A program made the position numbers and the translations under genes. Positions 11,452-22,712 of a stretch of 64,000 bases of DNA are shown here, piece by piece. Below the pieces are notes generated by a model. That model was not told the DNA's origin. It ran no database searches and was given only the letters and a program-made list of their open reading frames with translations. The number at the start of each line of letters is the position of its first letter. Position 1 is the stretch's first letter. Location: the NCBI GenBank assembly GCA_038380435.1, contig JAWZYU010000013.1, positions 14,893,901 to 14,957,900 on the forward strand. Direction: 5' to 3'. This DNA is from Ryuthela nishihirai. Taxonomy: Eukaryota; Arthropoda; Arachnida; Araneae; Heptathelidae.

Positions 11452-11817
11452 GGGTTGTTTGGTTGTTTTACCTAGCAGCAGCACTATTTTGCACACAATG
11501 GGCTAAATGGCCAGGTCATAAGGACACTGATGGCTCAGAGAAGACTGTAGGAAGGGAACCACTGGAACAGCTATTGGAAGACAGATGGTAGCCTCCTATC
11601 AAGGCCATCCAGTGTGCTCTTTAACATGCACAGGGTATGGTATTAACATCCCATCCAACAGACTGTGACCTTTCCAAGCTCATCAGTATCCCCTACTGAC
11701 CATGGGCAGGGTGGGGAGTTTTCCAGAGATAAATCTCAATGCTGACCCAGCTGACTCGAATCTGGAAACTGCAGATTACAAGCCTGGACGCCACTGACTG
11801 AGCCATCCCCGCCCCTC
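11452..11817 (-). mobile_element. SINE-1 copy, nearly full length
   Basis: A reverse-oriented SINE-1 runs from the 3' tail (TGGGTTGTTTGGTTGTTTTA, 11451 onwards) to the tRNA-like head, whose reverse complement ends GAGGGGCGGGGATGGCTCAG near 11817. Box B is degraded to AGATTCGAGTC. Internal landmarks GCTCAGAGAAG, GGCCATCCAGTG and CCCCTACTGACC are present. Confidence 0.9.
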
Positions 11818-12126
11818 ATAAATCTGGCATCCTGCCAAAAGTGTGAAAATTCAGACATGATGAGCTATTGTCCTGTTTATATTTTGCACTCTAACCATTT
11901 GGTATTATTTATGAGAAACAATCTATTGCATAAATAAACCTTTTCAAAATTAAACAGAATTGACAGAAAGCTATTGATTTAACCTAAATTTAATACAGTG
12001 AACATTTTGGAAAAGCACCTTTATGTCACTAATGTTAAATAAAATTGCATTATGAGTAAATGGTAAAAAAAAAGTAAAAAAAAAATGGTTTGAATGCAAA
12101 AACCAGAATTCTTGAATTACACGTAT

Positions 12127-12275
12127 ATTTAACTACTATGGGTTCACATCCCATCTGGCTCAAGACAATATTTCATCTATATTTGATATTGATGCTAAAT
12201 TAAGAATGATTATTTCCTTGATAGTTGAACAAAAACATTTAAAAATTTCTTAAATTTATTAAGCACTTATCTTGG
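12127..12275 (+). mobile_element. SINE-3 fragment
   Basis: It starts in the box-B region (ATGGGTTCACATCCCATCTG) and continues CTCAAGACAATATTTC, TTTGATATTGATGC and TAGTTGAACAAAAACATTT. This body is shared almost word for word with 12846-13020, about 720 bp away. The box-A half is missing. Confidence 0.65.
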
Positions 12276-12404
12276 GTATTCATAACATACACTGTGCCAT
12301 CTGCTTCAAGAGGCTGTTTGAGAACAGCACAGACACTTTCTACAAGAGACACAGTGTTGTGTACTACAGGTAGGAAAGTTCATAACATTAGAGGAAATCT
12401 TGCC

Positions 12405-12480
12405 ATGAGTGGGATCTGAACCCACATCTTCCAGTAACTGGCCAGGTATGCTAACCATTACACCATCATCAACAGCTAAT
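12405..12480 (-). mobile_element. tRNA-like SINE head
   Basis: On the minus strand a TGGTGTAATGGTTAGCATAC box-A type block is followed 30 nt later by GTGGGTTCAGATCCCACTC, a box-B type block. The acceptor stem does not pair and no intact tRNA fold is evident, so this reads as a tRNA-derived SINE head rather than a tRNA gene. Confidence 0.6.
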
Positions 12481-12663
12481 GTTTTCTTTTTCAGCCAGTG
12501 TGACGAACTTTCCCGCATTTTTATTTGATTCACACAGTGGTGCCATATGGACAACTACGTTGTCTCTTAGAGATGGAATTTAATATTTGTCACTCACACT
12601 CATGGTGTATAATATCAATATATCAATGTCAATCAATATATCAACGTCAATATATCAATTATT

Positions 12664-12829
12664 CAGTGGTAACTGTAGACATGGAACACAGGAAATAATA
12701 AACTGAAAAAAATTGGTTTTTGCCATTGGGCAATCACATTTTTTTACTCACAGCAAAATTAATTTTTTTCAGCTTATTATTTCCTGTGTTTCATGTCTTC
12801 GGGACATCTCCTGTGATACTTTACCACTG
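12664..12829. repeat. Short fold-back element (about 166 bp)
   Basis: It begins CAGTGGTAA and ends TTACCACTG. The inner arms GAAACACAGGAAATAATA and GCTGAAAAAAATT are mirrored on both sides with small insertions, around a loop of about 50 bp. This is the architecture of a small inverted-repeat (MITE-like) element. Target duplications are not clear. Confidence 0.65.
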
Positions 12830-12845
12830 AAACAGGAAATCTTGA

Positions 12846-13020
12846 TTGGCAGCTGGTAGCTCAGCAGTCAAAGCACCTGACATGTTATCAGGAGTACATG
12901 GGTTCATATCCTGCCCGGCTCAAGACAATGCTTTCTCTATATTTGATATCAACATTAAACTAAGAGTGATTATTCCCTTATAGTTGAACAAAAACATTAA
13001 AAAATTTCTTCAATTCATTA
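12846..13020 (+). mobile_element. SINE-3 copy with tRNA-like head
   Basis: The head TGGTAGCTCAGCAGTCAAAG (box A) and ACATGGGTTCATATCCTGCC (box B) are correctly spaced. The body GGCTCAAGACAATGC...TAGTTGAACAAAAACATT is shared with 12127-12275. No anticodon-stem pairing is strong enough to call a tRNA gene. Confidence 0.65.
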
Positions 13021-13211
13021 AGTGATTACATGTTTCATGATTTTCATCCATTTGTTTTTCATAATTCGTTTTCAAAAACAAATGCATTTTTTTTTTTTAA
13101 TTTTTCAAAATTCTCCACAGAGATACCACGAAGGCCACAAATATATTTTGCGGCCTTTAGGAAATCATTTCTGTGGCCATGATATAAATTTAAGTTTTAA
13201 AATTATAATAT

Positions 13212-13345
13212 ACACCAGTGGTGTACCCAGAAATTTTTAATATGTGTGGTGGGGGTTTGAGTCTAATGGGGAGGAGGAGGGTTTGAGGTATTGAATAACT
13301 GATTTTCAGAGACTTTTCTTTAAAGAAAATATATATTATTCAAGA
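13212..13345 (+). repeat. Dispersed repeat, copy 1
   Basis: It begins CCAGTGGTGTACCCAGAAAT and continues with a G-rich stretch, GTTTGAGTCTAAT and GATTTTCAGAGACT. The same order of blocks occurs at 60927-61050 (TCAGTGGCATACCCAAAAAT, GTTTGAATCTAAT, GATTTTCAAAGACT). Its class is unknown. Confidence 0.6.
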
Positions 13346-13929
13346 CTTCAAAAGTATTATAACCTCAAACCTCTCTTCTTCCCAACGTATACCATTGATG
13401 TGCACTCTCTGCTTCCTATGTACTAGAGATTAGAATGAACAACGAAAAAATCTAAATATATTTTGCATGAACAGTACACAAATGCCAATACATAGTTTTC
13501 TTATCATTGCAATGGTTAATGAGAGGTTTTTATTTGAAATCACACTAGTTGAATGCTTGTTAAGAATTCAATGGAAAATCTGAATTAAAATTTACAATTT
13601 CATTCTAAATTGACATTTCTCAAATGTGGCAATGTTTCATAAGAATTTTGAACTATTATATATAGCATCACCTTATTCCAATCATTGCTCATATTTTGAT
13701 ACCTTATTTCTTGGTTTGTAGTTTAGAATTTGTATCACAGTTAAACTATATCAAGTGCAAACTTAGTTTTATTATAAGTACAGAATTTAATTTTTAATAC
13801 AAAGTGATTTATGATCAATGATTTCTTGGAAAACACTGACCTATTTCAGTAGAAAAGGGGATTGTACTCCAGATATTCAATTTCTGTGCCAAAATCCATT
13901 ATATGTTAATAAGAAATAATTAAACCATA

Positions 13930-14150
13930 TAGCAACATTGTGCGAACAACAAAATTCTTGAGTGCTGAAGAAATCAAAATGATGTATATTTCTGTTATAA
14001 ATTTGTTACCTAAGAACAAACATTTCTACATAAAGGATCTGATAATCATTCTTGGTATCCACCTTTCTACAGCTAGTGCTTGACATATTTCATTTACAAG
14101 AACTACATTACAGTAGCAGAATGGTGATACAAAACTGTGTTAACAAGAGG
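13930..14150 (+). repeat. Dispersed repeat, uninterrupted copy
   Basis: Blocks such as TGCTGAAGAAATCAAAATGA, ATAAATTTGTTAC, TTTCTACATAAA, GCTAGTGC-T-GACA-ATTTCAT and ACAAGAAC are collinear with sequence on both sides of the fold-back element at 26717-27627. This copy therefore represents the pre-insertion state of that site. Confidence 0.6.
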
Positions 14151-14301
14151 TCATCCACCATTTTAAGGATATTATCTTGTAAATCTTAAATACTATCTTC
14201 TACCTTGTAGAATACTTTTCTACAGCAATATTGAAAATGTTATTACCTACCTACTCTGATCTCCTACCTATCATATTTATCATCTACTACCTACACTTGA
14301 G

Positions 14302-16228
14302 GTTATTTCAGAAAGAAAAACAACTGCAGGAATGTCCTTAATCAATACCCTACTAGTTCTTAATAGAAAGCATTACAGAGAGCTTGATAAACGTGCAAAG
14401 GATCAGTTAGCTGCTGATAAGAATCTTTGGCTTGATGGTTTGGCTAACAAAGCCGAGGAAGCAGTTAGACAGCACAACAGCAGAGCTGTACCAGATAGTT
14501 AATGTTTTGTGTGGTAGAAAACGGACAGGTATACAGGGATTGAAGGATAAACAAGGTAAGGTTATAGAAGGTGAGGATTCTGTCATGGCTAGGTGGGCTG
14601 AGCATTTCAGTGATATTCTAAACAATGCAGTTAGTTCTATTCCCATTGTTTGCAATGATGATAGATGCATTGGTGGCTTTAATGTTGGCCCTATAACACA
14701 ATCTGAAGTTATTTTGGCTGTTTCTAAACTTAACTTCATAAATCCCCAGGGGTAGATGAAATTACTAAAGAAATGCTTAGAGCTGGGAATGTTTCGGTTA
14801 CCACTTGGATGACTGAAATTTTGAATATCTTTTATGATAAAGGCATGGGTTCCTAAGGATTTTACCAGAGCTATTGTTATCCCTATTTTCAAAAAAGGTG
14901 ATCGCAGTTTTTGTGATAACTATAGAGGTATCAGTCTACTCTCTGTTCCAGGTAAAGTTCTTTCCATGATTGTGCTTAATAGAATTAAGAATCTGGTTGA
15001 CAGTCAATTGCGTGATGAGCAATGTGGATTTAGAAATGGTAGGGGATGTGTGGATCAGATATTTTCACTTAGGCAGATTCTTGAGAAATGTTTAGAGTTT
15101 CAGAAACCTTTGGTTGCTAGCTTTGTTGATTTCAAAAAGGCTTTCGACTCTGCTGATCATCGTAATTTGTGGTTAATTGTGAAATCATATGGTATACCAG
15201 ACAAGTTAGTTAACATAATGAAAGCTCTCTATAATAACACTGAGTCGTGTGTGAGAGTTGGTAAGGCTTGTAGCAATTGGTTTAGCATTACTTCTGGTGT
15301 TCGACAAGGGTGCATTTCGTCTCCTTTTCTCTTTAGTTTGATTATTGATTATGTTATGCGAAATTCACTTCAAGGGAAAGATTTTGGCCTTAAATTGGCT
15401 GGAGATACGAAAATTTCTGATTTAGATTATGCTGATGATTTAACCCTTTTGGCAAATGATGTTGATGAGATGAACTCTTTCATTCGAGCTGTTGATGAGA
15501 CTGGTAGTAGAGTAGGTTTGGTTATAAACAGAGAGAAAACTAAAGTGATGAAAATTGGTCAGGCAGGCTGTGATTCAGTTAATCTGAATGGTTGCAGTCT
15601 TGAGCAGGTGTCACAGTTTAATTATCTTGGGAGCTATGTAACAGATAATGGTGATGTGCGGCATGAGATTAACAGACGAATAGGGATTGCTGCCGGGACT
15701 TTTAAGAATCTATGGAGATTGTGGAGAAATAGGCGTATACACCTAAAGACTAAAATTAGGCTGTATAATAGTTTGGTTCTTTCTAGGGTTAGTTATGGTA
15801 GTGAAACTTGGACACTTTGTAAACAAGATAACAGGAAACTTGATGCTTTTGATTCCAGATGCTTACGCAGTATCTTGGGCATTAGGTGGTTCAACTTTGT
15901 AACTAATGATGAGGTTAGGCAAAGGAGTTTGCAACCTCCTTTAAGCAGCATATTGTGCAGAGAGAGACTCCGTTGGTTTGGTCATGTTGCCCATGTGAAT
16001 AATTATAGATTGGCGAATAGGGTTATGAACAGTGTGCCTAAAGGCCTTAGAAAGAAGGGGAGACCTAGGATGCTGGGGGCAGACAATGTCAAACAGGACC
16101 TTGTTAGAATTGGTGTGCAGTGGCCAGATGCAGTAGATGTAGCTCAGGATAGACTTGCTTGGAGAACTAAATTGCACGGTCTGGTTGGACCTCCATAGCC
16201 CATGGCTGCTTGAGGATGATGATGATGA
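14302..16228 (+). mobile_element. RTE-like LINE copy B, 5' truncated
   Basis: It begins within the linker between endonuclease and reverse transcriptase (GGTTATTTCAGAAAGAAA) and ends with a GATGATGATGATGA tail after the stop at 16196-16198. The subfamily markers IGGF, VTDNGDV and KGLRKKGRPRM are shared with copy F. Confidence 0.93.
14432..16198 (+). pseudogene. Reverse transcriptase of LINE B, frameshifted
   Basis: The first frame (to 14755) covers the pre-RT region (VLCGRKRTGIQGLKDKQGKV), which ends in a frameshift just before SPGVDEIT. A second frame, 14834-16198, gives 454 residues: PIFKKGDRSFCDNYRGISLL, FVDFKKAFDS, GVRQGC, LDYADD (catalytic aspartates intact) and the C-terminal RWFGHV...KGRPRM...GLVGPP end. 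There is no endonuclease, so it could not move by itself even without the frameshifts. Its C-terminus is complete and in frame, which makes it useful for defining the family end. Confidence 0.92.
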
Positions 16229-17640
16229 AAAGTACAGAAGTTTAACTTGAATGCTTTTACAGCCTTCATTTTATGGTAAATATTATATCTGAAATACCTA
16301 TTCAACCTATATTCTGATGCCTTAAAGCTCTATTTCATTAGATAATATTGTGATATTTCAGCTATGTTTTATAGATATTTAAATTTATATGTACACTGTG
16401 ACTTTTAAATTTTAAAACTCCTTTATTATCATATATAATAAGACAAAAATAGGTTAAAATATGCTAATATTATTCTAATCTATTTTAGCATGACTTTAAT
16501 TTTCAAGAAATTACTAAAATGTGCTATAATATCTTTCACATTATACTGCGTTATGACCAAGGCAAGATTGGAGGTCAGAGACTATGCTTCCCCCCACCCC
16601 TTTTCAGAATGCTAGTTAAAGGCAAAAAATTTAAAATGATTAAATATTTCATGAATTTTTCAAAAATTATTTTAAAGACCAGTAAAATGGATTTGGAAAT
16701 GTTATACTGCAATGGAAATCCATTCTCTTGCCCCCCCCCCCCCCTAACATTTTTCCAGCTTGAGTTTGTTGGCTCCCCTCAATTTTATTCTAAATCTTGG
16801 CCAAGTTGACTAACTTTAGCAAATTCTACTCTTACTAGGTAGTGCTTGACATGATAACACTGACAACACTGATAACAGTGAGCAGTGAAGTGGAACTTTT
16901 CATTAACTCCTAGCTAATTAGCCTGGCATATTTGTGTTCCTATTTATTATACAGTGTAATAAGACAGGAAGATTCTGTGAATTATAAAAATATAAATTTT
17001 GTTAGAATGAACTTATTAGAGTTGAAAAAATGCTTTTATTTTTATGTGAAAGCATTTACATCATGGAAATATTTAATATATCTTTTACTTTTTGATTTGT
17101 ATAAATTTTAAGGGAAGCATTGCTTTTTTACTTTGCCAATAGCCTACTGTATAAATCAGTTAAATAAAAGCAGTGTGGATATAATAAGTAAAATTTGGGT
17201 AAAAATTAACTATGCATATTGCTGCAAAGATTTATACAGCTATGTGCTCAGAACAAGAACATAGTAATGCTTCACAAACAAGTACTCTTTCAAATGCAAG
17301 AAATGCCCTATTTCCATTATAACCTAATACGCAGAGTACAGGTGAATTTGTAGCAGAGTATTTAATATTTTAAAAATAAAATTTTAAAATACCCCTACCC
17401 TTCTATTTTTACATTGTCATAATAAAAGCATAATACATCCACCCACCCACCCTTTACGCTGAATTAATACAAGGGTAAGTGGAGTGAGCTATCAATGCAT
17501 AAGACCTTTTGCCTATATAGCCTGACTCAAGTTTCTGGGTATATCCCATAAAGAATGAGGCTAAATGTCTTAAAAACTGAGGATGAGTAGTTGGTTACCC
17601 TATTGCTTATAATTTTTCTGACTCTCTATGGGTAAAAAGA
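16229..17640. other. Intronic sequence; poly-C run
   Basis: Apart from a C-homopolymer at about 16730-16744 and AT-rich intron sequence, nothing is recognised. A stretch at about 17525-17555 (TTTCTGGGTATATCC) may be a faint inverted relative of the dispersed repeat at 13212. Confidence 0.4.
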
Positions 17641-17648
17641 ATACTTAC

Positions 17649-17699
17649 CAATCTGCCTCAAAAAGAAACGAATAGTATCTTCACTCAATGTACCTTTGG
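17649..17699 (-). CDS. Atg1: Atg1/ULK kinase, helix alpha-E exon
   Basis: This 51-nt exon encodes AKGTLSEDTIRFFLRQI, with the first and last codons split (2 + 48 + 1 nt). It corresponds to the KGTLSEDT...L segment just before AGAM in Atg1/ULK proteins. The acceptor GCAG follows 17699 and the donor GTAAGTAT is at 17648-17641. The phases agree with the exon at 26076-26112 (exit phase 1) and the exon at 10550-10746. The intron towards the next exon is about 6.9 kb and contains IR, SINE and LINE copies. Confidence 0.95.
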
Positions 17700-17993
17700 C
17701 TGCAAATAAAGGAAAGAATCTATTATACATTTTATTTTTCTCATATTTAAATTGGAAAAAAACTACAATTTTTTGATTAAGAGTTAATTCAGAATTATAA
17801 GTTCAATAACAATATCTATATAACTTTACACTTACAAATGAAAATATGGTAAATTAAATGGACATTTCAAATACATCAAATACTAATTTTTAAATGTGTT
17901 ACTAAACATTTACTTAGTAGTCAGCAGGGTATATTCTTACTTATATCCAGCAAAACTGTTCTCTCTAATTATGAAATATGGTTATGGTATCCG

Positions 17994-19250
17994 GTCAGTA
18001 AATGGTAGCTAGGCTTACATTGGGAGAAGAGCCATGTACCAAATCCCCAGCAATAATGCAAAGAACTGGCCAGGCTTACACCTAATGTGCAACCTTGCCT
18101 TCTTGTTGTGCAGGTCATTAGTACCTTTCAAAAGTTATTCTCTTCTGGAAGGGAACAGAAGGGGAGGGTTGCCAGATCAGTGTGATTAGTGTGGCCTACT
18201 ATGGCTACTTTTCTTTTTTTCTACCCTGCTAAGGAGTGTTCAACCACACAGCGTCCTGGTGCTGACCATATATACCAACCTGAATGGAATAATGGCTCTA
18301 AGCATGATTATGGATCCTGATTTTGTTGCACTGGTAGGTTTCTGTTGAGAGAAAGTATGCCACTGCATTTTCTGATTGCCTATGGGTAGCCAGCCCTAAG
18401 TGAACCGAAGCACAGGATACCTTATATCAGCTGGTGGATAATACTGATCAGAGGCCATTGCAAGTACCTGAATCCTTACTTCTATGAGTCTCAGACAGGT
18501 CAGTTTCTATTTTGATTCTGGTTTTTCAAAAGGTCCACTTATAAAGGTGGTGCCTGAAGTTCCTACGAGCATTGGTGGCTTAGGCCTTTAGGGGTGTGGA
18601 TACAGGTCTTTGCCCCATGCCTGTGATTAGGGGCCTGTTTGATATTGTTGGCCCTACCTCTCTCAATAAACATAGCTTCTTTAAAAATCCTACAAATAAT
18701 TTTCTCTCCACAGGTATGTGGAATGTGAGGATGTTGCTTAAAAGATTATTCTCTTGATGTCTTTACACAGGAATTCCAATGATATAACCTAGACATTCTG
18801 AGCTTGCAAGAGAGTCTAAACAGATGGATAGGTAAAGGTCGAACACTAAAAATAATTTTCAATTTCTGTTTTCAGGTATGGAGGATGGAAAGTATCTCCA
18901 AGGTGTAGGTTTGCTTTTCAGCAGACATGCCAGTGGTGCTCTTCTAGGATACTGCTGCATTAATGAAAGATTTCTTACAGCTAAATTGAAAACTAAGATT
19001 AAAGACTTAAATGTTATCTGTTATTATGCATCAACAGGGGACACTGGTGAATATGAGAAAGATAGGTTTTCCAGACAATTTCAGGATATTTTGAATTCTG
19101 TCAAAAAAAAAGATATTTCTCTTGTGCTGGGTCACTCCAATGCTAAAGTTTGTACTGATTATAACTTTTGATCAGGGGTGTTAGGTCCCTTTGGTATTAG
19201 TAGTTCCAATGGCAATGGGGAACGTCTCCTACAAGTAAGTAAATTTAATG
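17994..19250 (+). mobile_element. RTE-like LINE copy C, 5' part only
   Basis: It begins in the 5' leader (AGTAAATGGTAGCTAGGC, shared with 38584 and 52482) and runs through the leader and the first part of the endonuclease (GMEDGKYLQGVGLLFSRHAS, VICYYAS, LGHSNAKV). It stops at about 19250 (CAAGTAAGTAAATTTAATG). The missing 3' part is unusual, because normal target-primed insertion loses the 5' end. GDFNAKVG is mutated to GHSNAKV, and several frames are broken. Confidence 0.88.
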
Positions 19251-19573
19251 TATTAATGTAAGATTCACTATCCTCCTGTTGTACTCCAGTTATCTTATAC
19301 ACTACAAACACAAGATGGTGGACAAAACTTTTACTTCATATTAAGAAATTTACAGATGCATTTAAGATCAATCTTGATCAGTGATCACTGTAAAAACCAA
19401 AAGGGTTTGAGAGTGCATGCTTCTGCTACTTTATTTGTGAAATGTAAACAAATAAAGTACGCACTCTCAACCCATCCAAAGAACTCAAATAAGAACATTT
19501 TATGAAATAAAGCATGGAAAATCATGTGGCAACCACAGCTGACAAGAAACAGATGCCTCAAGGAGGTGACGGC
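19251..19573. other. Intronic sequence without identified feature
   Basis: No coding similarity or known repeat is seen between LINE C and the SINE-1 copy. Confidence 0.4.
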
Positions 19574-19960
19574 TTGGGTTGTTTTACCTCTGAGCAGCAC
19601 TTTTTTGCACACCATGGGCTAAATGGCCAGGTCACATGGACCCCGAAGGCTCAGAGAAGGTTGGGGGAGGGGACCCCACTGGAACAGCTGTTGGGAGACA
19701 GATGGTAGCCTCCCGTCAAGGCCATCCAGCGTGTTCTTTAACGTGCACAGGGTATGGCTCTCCCGCACATGGGGCCACGGCTTAACGTCCCATCCGACGG
19801 ACGGCGACCTTTCCAAGCCCATCGGTGTCCCCTACTGACTGTGGGCAGAGCGGGGAATTTTGTGGAGATAAATCTCAACGCTGACCCAGCTGGGACTCAA
19901 ACCTGGGAACTACAGATTACGAGCCTGGCGCGCTACCAACTGAGCCACCCCCACCCCCCT
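19574..19960 (-). mobile_element. SINE-1 copy, full length
   Basis: This reverse-oriented copy is among the best preserved. On the minus strand the head reads GGGTGGCTCAGTTGGTAGCG (box A) and then CCCAGGTTTGAGTCCCAGC (box B). The body has ATAAATCTCCAC, CCGTCGGATGGGACGTTAAG, AAGAACACGCTGGATGGCC and ACAGCTGTTCCAGTGGGG, and the end is GAGGTAAAACAACCC. Any open frames through it are by-products of the SINE sequence. Confidence 0.93.
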
Positions 19961-20501
19961 TATGAGGGAAAGACATGAGAGAGCATTACAAAGTCATGTA
20001 AAGAATATGAAAAATAAAATGACAATGAAGTTTGGTAAGTAACCTCACAAACCAAAGGCACAGAGGTCATGACAAAGGCAAATATTCAATAAATGCCATA
20101 TGCTTTCTTGGTGTTGAAGAAAATTTACACCAAGTGCTCTTCCTGTAAAAAAGGAATTCTAAATAATCATTTTGCATCGTATCAAGTGGCCAGAGGTTGA
20201 CTGCTGCCTGTGAAAAACACAACTGGTGTTGGAAAAAATCTGACATTGATCGTTCTTTTCACACCTTTCACTTACAACTCAATAAAGCAACTGATGAAAC
20301 TATAAAGGAATCTTATATCTTTAGTTGGCTTAGGGAAGGCCAGAACAATAGCCTATGGTCAGGAGTCTAAAAACTGTTCCTTGAAAAAAAAGACGATAAA
20401 AAAAAATAGAAATAGCAGATCCTAGCATGATGGGGAGAGAGATGTTGGAGCATAGCATAACAGATATTGTCTAGCCTGGCAACAGAAAAAAAATCCATAT
20501 A
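19961..20501. other. Intronic sequence between two SINE-1 copies
   Basis: No feature is recognised apart from A-rich runs near 20385-20410. Confidence 0.4.
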
Positions 20502-20511
20502 ATTCACAGAG

Positions 20512-20873
20512 TTTGGGTTGTTTTACCTCTGAGCAGCACTTTTTTGCACACCATGGGCTAAATGGCCAGGTCACATGGACCCTGAAGGCTCAGAGAAGGT
20601 TGGGGGAGGGGACCCACTGGAACAGCTGTTGGGAGACAGATGGTACCCTCCCGTCAAGGCCATCCAGCGTGTTCTTTAACGTGCACAGGGTATGGCTTCC
20701 CGCACACGGGGCCACAGTTTAACGTCCCATCCGATGGACGGCGGCCTTTACAAGCCCATCGGTGTCCCCTACTGACCGTGGGCAGGGCGGATAATTTTGC
20801 GGAGATAAATCTCAACACTGACCCAGCTGGGACTCGAACCTGGGAACTACCAACTGAGCCACCCCCACCACTC
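20512..20873 (-). mobile_element. SINE-1 copy with target-site duplication
   Basis: This reverse-oriented SINE-1 is flanked by the direct repeat ATTCACAGAG (20502-20511 and 20874-20883), which fixes the exact ends of the family. It carries a small deletion in the tRNA-like head between box B and box A. It lies in the same orientation as, and 0.55 kb from, the copy at 19574-19960. Confidence 0.95.
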
Positions 20874-20883
20874 ATTCACAGAG

Positions 20884-21930
20884 AGTCATGGATTGGAAGG
20901 GGGAAGAGTCTGTTTAACTGGCCTAGTAAAATCCTTTCATTTAGAAGGATTGGTTAAAGCAAGAATGAAAAGGACTTACATAGGTGAAAGTGGAAGGCTG
21001 GAAAGCGTGGATCAAAACCAATATATAGATGTTACCAAAATATAGATGTTGAAGCAGACATTGACTATAGTTTTGCCTGCTCCAAGAGCTATTTCATGGC
21101 AAGCAAGATAGACTCAGAAAGTAGTATAGTGATTACAGTCTGTAATACACAAATATTGCTGTAAAACGGTTTTCCAATAACCACACTGGCACAGGAAAGC
21201 TAACCAGGTGTAGTTGGTGATGTAGTAATCATTTTAAGTTCAGGTTATAAAATGTTCTGTACCGTTTTGATACCCAGTAGAATCATGGAGGTAGGAAAGA
21301 ACAGGAGGGAGCATGTAACTCTTATGGTGATGCCAAACTGCATGGTGAATTCTGTGATATAGACCTGCAGAAAGGTTTTGCTGAGCCATTTGTGTATTCA
21401 TATCAATCGTTGGAGCATACAGCTTATATAGCATATATACTTATTGGGATCCTTAGTTTACTTCAATTTTCAAGATGTCATGCATTGCATATTGTAGTAC
21501 TAACTGCTGCAGTAAGAAAATTCCAGGAATAACTTTTCACATGTGAATTTTTAATATTGCTCAATTTCATGAACATCAGAAACATACATTGCACTAGATT
21601 AAATTTTATTGTTCATGATTCCTTGTATTATCCATTAAAGAATACATATAAACTTCAATATTTTAAAAATATTCCAGAATACAGGGGTTAATATCCCTAA
21701 ATTTCCACAAATAAATATGTGATATAATAAATTTTAAAATTGAGACGTTTGTATTTAGGTTGATTCCTGCAGTAATAAAATGAAGACTATATAAGTATAA
21801 TTTGTCTGTTTTTTTTAAACAGTAATTTAGCTGGATTTCTCAAAAAACCCAAGTCAATTTTTATATTGAGCAATTCCAGGTTTGCTTTCAGATATCTGCA
21901 GTTGTAAGAATATTTTTATTACAAGAGTAC
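20884..21930. other. Intronic sequence without identified feature
   Basis: Nothing is recognised on either strand. Confidence 0.4.
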
Positions 21931-21932
21931 CT

Positions 21933-22040
21933 GTTATTTTTCTGCTGAGGTCCCACCTCCTCATAGACCTATGACATATAAACTGACAGGCTCTTCAGAC
22001 ATCTGTGGTAAACAGCTGCTTGAGGGAGGTATTCTATATT
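21933..22040 (+). mobile_element. SINE-2 fragment (3' half)
   Basis: TTTTCTGCTGAGGTCCCACC, CATATAAACTGACAGGCTC and AAACAGCTGCTTGAGGGAGG are collinear with the second half of the 35601-35806 copy. The tRNA-like head is absent. Confidence 0.8.
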
Positions 22041-22477
22041 TTATTTATATTATCATTCCTACCTCCATGAATAGCACAGGGATGTCAAACTCATAATGAC
22101 TATTGGATAGTTTATGTGAAAACCTATTCTTAGTTACTTTCATAAAATTTTCAATACAAGTATAAAAATTAGTGTATTATTTTAATTGTTTTTATATTTT
22201 TATTAGAGAATAGGTACTTTTTTATAAGTGAAATATTTAAAAATGTAGTATAAAAACTATAAGAAAAAAAAACAATAGAAGAAAATATTTTTCTTCATCT
22301 GAGTGAAACATTTTTATTCCCAATTCTTGCTTAACATATCTTGGGATATATGCTATCCATATTTTAAAAAAATTGTTCTAGATTACATAAAATAGTCTTA
22401 CCAGTATGGCTCACCAAAAAACAGTTTGCAAGATTGACACTCTGTCTAAAGTCATAGCTCTCATTCCCAAATTTCTA

Positions 22478-22712
22478 GGGGATGGTTCAGTCAGCTCATA
22501 ATCTGCAGTTCTCAGGTTCAAGTCCCAGTTGGGTCAGCACTGATATTTATCTCCACAAAACTCCCCACCCTGCCACAATCAGAAAGGAACCCTGATGGGT
22601 TCGGAAAGACCACCGCCCGTCGGATGGGATGTTAAGCTGTGGCCCAGTGTACGGGAGAATCATACCCTGTGCGCGTAAAGAACACGCTGGATGGCCTTGA
22701 TGAGAAACTACC
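22478..22712 (+). mobile_element. SINE-1 copy, 3' truncated
   Basis: The plus-oriented head GGGGATGGTTCAGTCAGCTC and box B CAGGTTCAAGTCCCAGTTGG are followed by the body up to GAACACGCTGGATGGCCTTG, where similarity stops. About 150 bp of the family's 3' end are missing. Confidence 0.88.

Noticed and set aside
19514..19978. Cluster of overlapping frames of 64-76 codons
   Set aside because: They all lie in a SINE-1 copy and recur at 20513, 24191, 28104 and 32948; the frames are a property of the GC-richer SINE, not genes.
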